Shown piece by piece: positions 21,715-25,272 of a stretch of 25,272 nucleotides of DNA (the stretch's first letter is position 1; each line of letters opens with the position of its first letter). The stretch covers positions 1 through 25,272 of the forward strand of contig JAPXTJ010000042.1 of the NCBI GenBank assembly GCA_033812595.1, given 5' to 3'. The stretch is from JADLGF01 sp020849415 (GTDB lineage: Bacteria; Chloroflexota; Chloroflexia; Thermomicrobiales; UBA6265). The position numbers and the translations under genes are program-made. The notes beneath the pieces were generated by a model. The model was given only the letters and a program-made list of their open reading frames with translations. It was not told where the DNA came from and did not search any database.

Positions 21715-22875
21715 CTATTCCTCCGGCATCAGCGAGACCGCGCTCAGGAGCGCGCTTTCGTAGATGGTATCGCGTCCGAGCGAGGCGAGTTCCCGGCCCA
21801 GCAGCATGCTGTCGCTGATGACCGACGCGGGGACGCCGCGGGTCATCGGCGGGCGGCCCCCGAACTCACTGTAGGTGTGAATCTGCTCGGCGGAAACGCG
21901 CTCGATCCGGAAGAGCGCCGGCATCGGATCGCGGTCATCCGAGCGGAGCATGATGCTCAGCACCCGGCCCGGACTGCGCGATTGCTGCTTCAGCCGGATG
22001 CGCAGCACAATCTCCCGTTCGTCCGTGCCGCTGCCGGCTCGCAGGGTCACCCGCCAGCCATCCTTGGCGCGCACCATCGGGCCGGGCGGTCGCCATTCGA
22101 GCGTTGACGCCAACCAGCCGCCGATGAGCAGGTTGGCGGTCAGACCGGAGTGGCCGGAGGTGCCGGCAAGGCGCCCGATGAGTTCGACCTCCTCGATATT
22201 CTCGAGTTCTTGCAGGGCGTCGGGATGATCGAAGAACTGAGCGAGCAACATTCGCCACGGGGTCAACCGTTGCCAGGCAAAATCGCCGACGATCGGTGAG
22301 CGCGGATCGGTGATGAGCTTTGCCAGCGCCCTGAGATTCGATTCGGGATCCTTGAAGAGCGAGGAGTCAATCACGAGCCGATCGGCGACCTTGACCAACT
22401 CCTCGAAGAGCGGACTTTCGATCAGGGTCTGCCCCGGCCAGTAGAGATAGCAGGGGAGTTCCGGCAGGAGCAGCGGGCTGGCGATGCTCGCCAGCGATAC
22501 CGCCTGCGAAGGCGGCGCCGAAACGCGGATCAGTTCGTAGTGGGCGTTGGCGCGGCTCCGTTCGGTCGGCAGCGGCTCCAATGCCACTTCGATGCCGTAG
22601 GCGTCGGTGGAGACCTGGCGATCGAGGTGGAGCACGACGATGCGCGACGGCACGAAGCCGTGCAGTTCGTGAAAATCGGCCTCGATCGCGCGTTGCCGCT
22701 CGGCGTTCTCGGCGACCGCGATCAGGTTGATCGTGCTCGCACGGAGTTCGCTGACGGTGCCGAGCCGGGTGTGGAGGTCACCCCAGAGGCTGTGCAGCGC
22801 GCCGGAGATCGCGCGCGGATCGAGACGGTCGCTCTCCCAGCTAATGGAGAGGGCAGCATCAGTGCCGGTGGTCAT
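21715..22875 (-). CDS. opcA: Glucose-6-phosphate dehydrogenase assembly protein OpcA
   Basis: A 386-aa OpcA-family protein, known in cyanobacteria and actinobacteria to promote assembly and redox-dependent activation of G6PD. Features: RASTINLIAVAENAE near residue 50, HGFVPSRIVVLHLD, PLLLPELPCYLYWPGQ, ADRLVIDSSLFKD and GDFAWQRLTPWRMLLAQFFD, all characteristic of the family. It has no signal peptide. It lies between zwf and pgl, 14 bases after the zwf stop, the standard place for this gene. AGGAGAGTCCGCGCC precedes the ATG. Whether it carries the redox-sensitive cysteines of cyanobacterial OpcA is doubtful: only one cysteine is evident (LPCYLYW). Confidence 0.93.
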   Translation of the reverse strand: MTTGTDAALSISWESDRLDPRAISGALHSLWGDLHTRLGTVSELRASTINLIAVAENAERQRAIEADFHELHGFVPSRIVVLHLDRQVSTDAYGIEVALEPLPTERSRANAHYELIRVSAPPSQAVSLASIASPLLLPELPCYLYWPGQTLIESPLFEELVKVADRLVIDSSLFKDPESNLRALAKLITDPRSPIVGDFAWQRLTPWRMLLAQFFDHPDALQELENIEEVELIGRLAGTSGHSGLTANLLIGGWLASTLEWRPPGPMVRAKDGWRVTLRAGSGTDEREIVLRIRLKQQSRSPGRVLSIMLRSDDRDPMPALFRIERVSAEQIHTYSEFGGRPPMTRGVPASVISDSMLLGRELASLGRDTIYESALLSAVSLMPEE

Positions 22876-22889
22876 GGCGCGGACTCTCC

Positions 22890-24524
22890 TTACGGACGCC
22901 GCCAGGTGCGGCCATCGCGCGCCAGGAGCATATCGGCTTCGTACGGACCCCAGGTGCCGGCATCGTAGGCGGCCGGCGCTTCGAGGTTGTGTTCCCAGTT
23001 GTCGAGAATCGGCTGCACGATGCCCCAGGCGGTCTCGACCTCGTCGCGGCGGGCGAAGAGGGAGGGATCGCCGATCATCGCGTCGAAGAGAAGCCGTTCG
23101 TACGCGTCGGGTCCGGCCTGGCCAAACGACGATCCGTACTGGAAATCCATCCGCACCGGGCGGAGGTTGTTGGCGGCGCCCGGCACCTTGGCGGCGAAGC
23201 GGATCGTGATCCCTTCGTCAGGCTGGATGCGGATCGTGAGCACGTTCGGGGTCAGGTCGCTTGCGGTTTGCTCCTTGAAGAGCATGTGCGGCACCCGCTT
23301 GAACTCGATCGCGATCTCGGTGACGCGCCGCGCCATCCGCTTGCCGGTGCGGATGTAGAAAGGCACGCCCGACCAGCGCCAGTTGGCGATCTCCATCTTG
23401 AGCGCGACGTAGGTATCGGTCCGCGACATCGGATCGACATCCTTTTCGGCGCGGTAGGCGCGGGCGGGTTGGCCGGCGACGAACCCGTCGCCGTACTGTC
23501 CACGCACGGTGCGGCTGGCGATATCGTGCGGTTGCACCGGAGGTACGACCGAGCGGAGCACCTTCACCTTCTCATCGCGCAGGGAGTTGCCGTCGAAGTG
23601 GGCCGGCGGCTCCATCGCCATTACGCAGAGGAGTTGCAAGATGTGGCTCTGCACCATGTCGCGCAGCGCGCCCGATTCCTCGTAGTACTTGCCGCGCCCC
23701 TCGACCCCGAGTGATTCCGCCACGGTGATCTGGACGTGATCGACGTAGTGCCGGTTCCAGACCGGTTCGAACAGGATGTTGGCGAAACGGAACGCCAGCA
23801 CGTTCTGCACGGTTTCCTTGCCGAGGTAGTGATCGATCCGGTAGATCTGGCGTTCCGAGAAGACAGAGGCGATCGCCCGGTTCAGTTCGCGCGCGCTCAG
23901 CACATCGCGGCCGAACGGCTTCTCGACGACGATGCGGTGCCAGCCGCCCGGATCGCGGGTGTAAATATCTTGCCGCCGGGCGAGATCGACCGAGCCGAGG
24001 TGGGCGATGATGTCGTCGTAGTAGCTCGGCGGGGTGGCGAGATAGAAAAGGCGGTTGCCGCCGGTGCGCCGTTCGTCGTCGAGCGTATCCATGCGCGTTT
24101 TCAGGTCGTCGTAGGCCTCGCGGGCGCGGAAATCAGCGCGCACGTAGAAGAGATTGGCGGCGAAGGTCTCCCACGTTTCGGTGGTGACAGGGGCGCGGGC
24201 GTACTCCTCGACCGCCTTGCGCATCTCATCACGGAGCGTCTCATCCGACCAGTCGCGGTGCGAAACCCCGACGATCGTAAACCCCTCGGGGAGGGGTTGT
24301 TCGCTGTTGAGATCGTAGAGCGCCGGCATCAGCTTGCGGGCGGTGAGATCGCCCGTGACCCCGAAAATGACCATGATGCAGGGCTGCGGGGTGCGCTGAT
24401 CGGCCAATCCGCGCCGGAGCGGATTGGCGTGCAGCGTGGTTTGCTCCGGTTCGTTGATGAACTGGTGCTGAACGTGATCATCGAGGATCGGCACGCCACT
24501 CGCGGTTTGACTCAGGGTATCCAT
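22890..24524 (-). CDS. zwf: Glucose-6-phosphate 1-dehydrogenase
   Basis: A 544-aa enzyme oxidising glucose 6-phosphate to 6-phosphogluconolactone with NADP+ (or NAD+), the entry step of the oxidative pentose phosphate pathway. Motifs: MVIFGVTGDLTARKL (nucleotide-binding loop 55-60), EKPFGRD (201-207), the substrate signature RIDHYLGKE (229-237) and DMVQSHILQ with the presumed catalytic base His294. The start ATG at 24524 follows GAGGAGGTGCGCCAAT; the in-frame ATG at 24587 overlaps gnd. About 40 residues before the Rossmann core are longer than usual and resemble the extended N-termini seen in opcA-linked enzymes. It lies 38 bases after gnd and 14 before opcA. Confidence 0.96.
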   Translation of the reverse strand: MDTLSQTASGVPILDDHVQHQFINEPEQTTLHANPLRRGLADQRTPQPCIMVIFGVTGDLTARKLMPALYDLNSEQPLPEGFTIVGVSHRDWSDETLRDEMRKAVEEYARAPVTTETWETFAANLFYVRADFRAREAYDDLKTRMDTLDDERRTGGNRLFYLATPPSYYDDIIAHLGSVDLARRQDIYTRDPGGWHRIVVEKPFGRDVLSARELNRAIASVFSERQIYRIDHYLGKETVQNVLAFRFANILFEPVWNRHYVDHVQITVAESLGVEGRGKYYEESGALRDMVQSHILQLLCVMAMEPPAHFDGNSLRDEKVKVLRSVVPPVQPHDIASRTVRGQYGDGFVAGQPARAYRAEKDVDPMSRTDTYVALKMEIANWRWSGVPFYIRTGKRMARRVTEIAIEFKRVPHMLFKEQTASDLTPNVLTIRIQPDEGITIRFAAKVPGAANNLRPVRMDFQYGSSFGQAGPDAYERLLFDAMIGDPSLFARRDEVETAWGIVQPILDNWEHNLEAPAAYDAGTWGPYEADMLLARDGRTWRRP

Positions 24525-24562
24525 ATTGGCGCACCTCCTCGGGTACGGGCGGGGGGCCTGGT

Positions 24563-25272
24563 TCAGGAGGCCGGTTCCGCGTTCCACTCGGTGTGAAAAA
24601 TGCCCGGTTTATCGATCCGGCGGTAGGTGTGCGCGCCGAAGTAATCGCGTTGCCCCTGGGTGAGATTGGCCGGGAGCGCGGCGGTCCGATAGGAATCGAA
24701 GTAGTCGAGCGAAGCGCTGTGCGCCGGCACCGGCACGCCGATGGAGCGAGCCAGGGTGACGACCGAGCGGCACGCGCCGGCCCCTTCGTTGACGATATCG
24801 AGGAACCCGATCGACAGGAGCAGGTTCTCCAGATCGGGCTGCGCGCCGAAGGCGGCGCGGATCGGCTCGAGCAGTTCGGCCCGGATGATGCAGCCGGCGC
24901 GCCAGATGCGGGCGATCTCGGCGAGATCGAGCCCCCAGTTGTAGCTATCCGAGGCGGCGCGGAGTAGCGCCATCCCCTGAGCGTAGGATGAAATCTTGGC
25001 GAAGAGGAGACCCCGTTCGAGGTAGCCGAGCAACCGGGGCGGATCGATCCGGCTGGTCATGGCGGCGATATCCTCGGGGTTCGGCCCCTTAAGCGCCTGG
25101 CTGGCGGCGACCCGCCGCTCCTTCATCGACGACATGGTGCGGGCAAAAACGGCGGCGTCGATGGTCGGGATCGGTGAGCCGAGTTCGAGCGCGTTCTGGC
25201 TCGTCCAGCGGCCGGTGCCCTTCTGCTCGGCGGTATCGAGAATCAGATCGACAAGCGGCGCGCCGGTTTCCG
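24563..25272 (-). CDS. gnd: 6-phosphogluconate dehydrogenase, decarboxylating, C-terminal part (5'-truncated by window)
   Basis: The C-terminal all-helical domain of the enzyme that converts 6-phosphogluconate to ribulose 5-phosphate and CO2. The frame is open to the right edge and reads LVDLILDTAEQKGTGRWTSQ, then SPIPTIDAAVFAR, YAQGMALLRAAS, IWRAGCIIRA and the terminal GQRDYFGAHTYRR. All are signatures of the long (about 470-aa) NADP-dependent type. The ATG at 25135 is therefore internal, and the Rossmann domain lies beyond the window. The last residues HTYRR bind the substrate phosphate of the partner subunit in characterised homologues. It is the first visible gene of the pentose phosphate operon; the promoter must lie outside the window. 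Confidence 0.95.
   Translation of the reverse strand, partial: ETGAPLVDLILDTAEQKGTGRWTSQNALELGSPIPTIDAAVFARTMSSMKERRVAASQALKGPNPEDIAAMTSRIDPPRLLGYLERGLLFAKISSYAQGMALLRAASDSYNWGLDLAEIARIWRAGCIIRAELLEPIRAAFGAQPDLENLLLSIGFLDIVNEGAGACRSVVTLARSIGVPVPAHSASLDYFDSYRTAALPANLTQGQRDYFGAHTYRRIDKPGIFHTEWNAEPAS

Overview
The window is high-GC bacterial DNA with Shine-Dalgarno-led genes, several with GTG or TTG starts. Its mix of an OpcA-type oxidative pentose phosphate operon, secreted proteins with acidic linkers, tandem paralogues and short orphan genes fits a Chloroflexota genome of Thermomicrobia type. That placement is an inference from gene content only; a high-GC actinobacterium is the main alternative. 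Both ends cut through genes. I found no rRNA, tRNA, CRISPR array, prophage or complete insertion sequence.

Left part, plus strand (1-5706): the C-terminal part of what is probably a fused FAD/Fe-S dehydrogenase of the glycolate/D-lactate type; a membrane-anchored PDZ/S41 peptidase with a Ser-His pair like that of nisin-resistance proteins; a gene-poor gap of about 450 bases; then a serine beta-lactamase-like hydrolase and a TIM-barrel sugar isomerase/epimerase that look co-transcribed.

Small-gene region (5769-7345): a good sigma-70 promoter, a 33-codon ORF and an intrinsic terminator, followed by a 9-codon ORF, a 77-aa protein and two tandem 69-aa paralogues that share an IWKL(Y/F)GRL motif, closed by a second strong terminator. 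I do not recognise any of these proteins. This is one of the two most novel-looking parts of the window.

Middle (7392-14914): a 14-TM DHA2-type MFS exporter whose predicted transcription start is covered by a perfect inverted repeat; a convergent 645-aa secreted protein with two cupin-like domains, one cupredoxin-like domain and acidic linkers; a divergent GGDEF-EAL protein with a degenerate GVDEF site and an intact EAL site; a tandem pair of MmcQ/YjbR proteins; and a two-domain ChrA chromate transporter. A 155-bp MITE-like element with perfect 26-bp inverted ends follows chrA.

Right part, minus strand (15110-25272): three tandem paralogues of an uncharacterised protein of about 400 aa, possibly a remote Gfo/Idh/MocA relative; two paralogous small secreted proteins with a paired-cysteine SOD/CHRD-like pattern; and a tightly packed operon transcribed gnd-zwf-opcA-pgl-rpiA. 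Together these carry glucose 6-phosphate to ribose 5-phosphate and yield NADPH.
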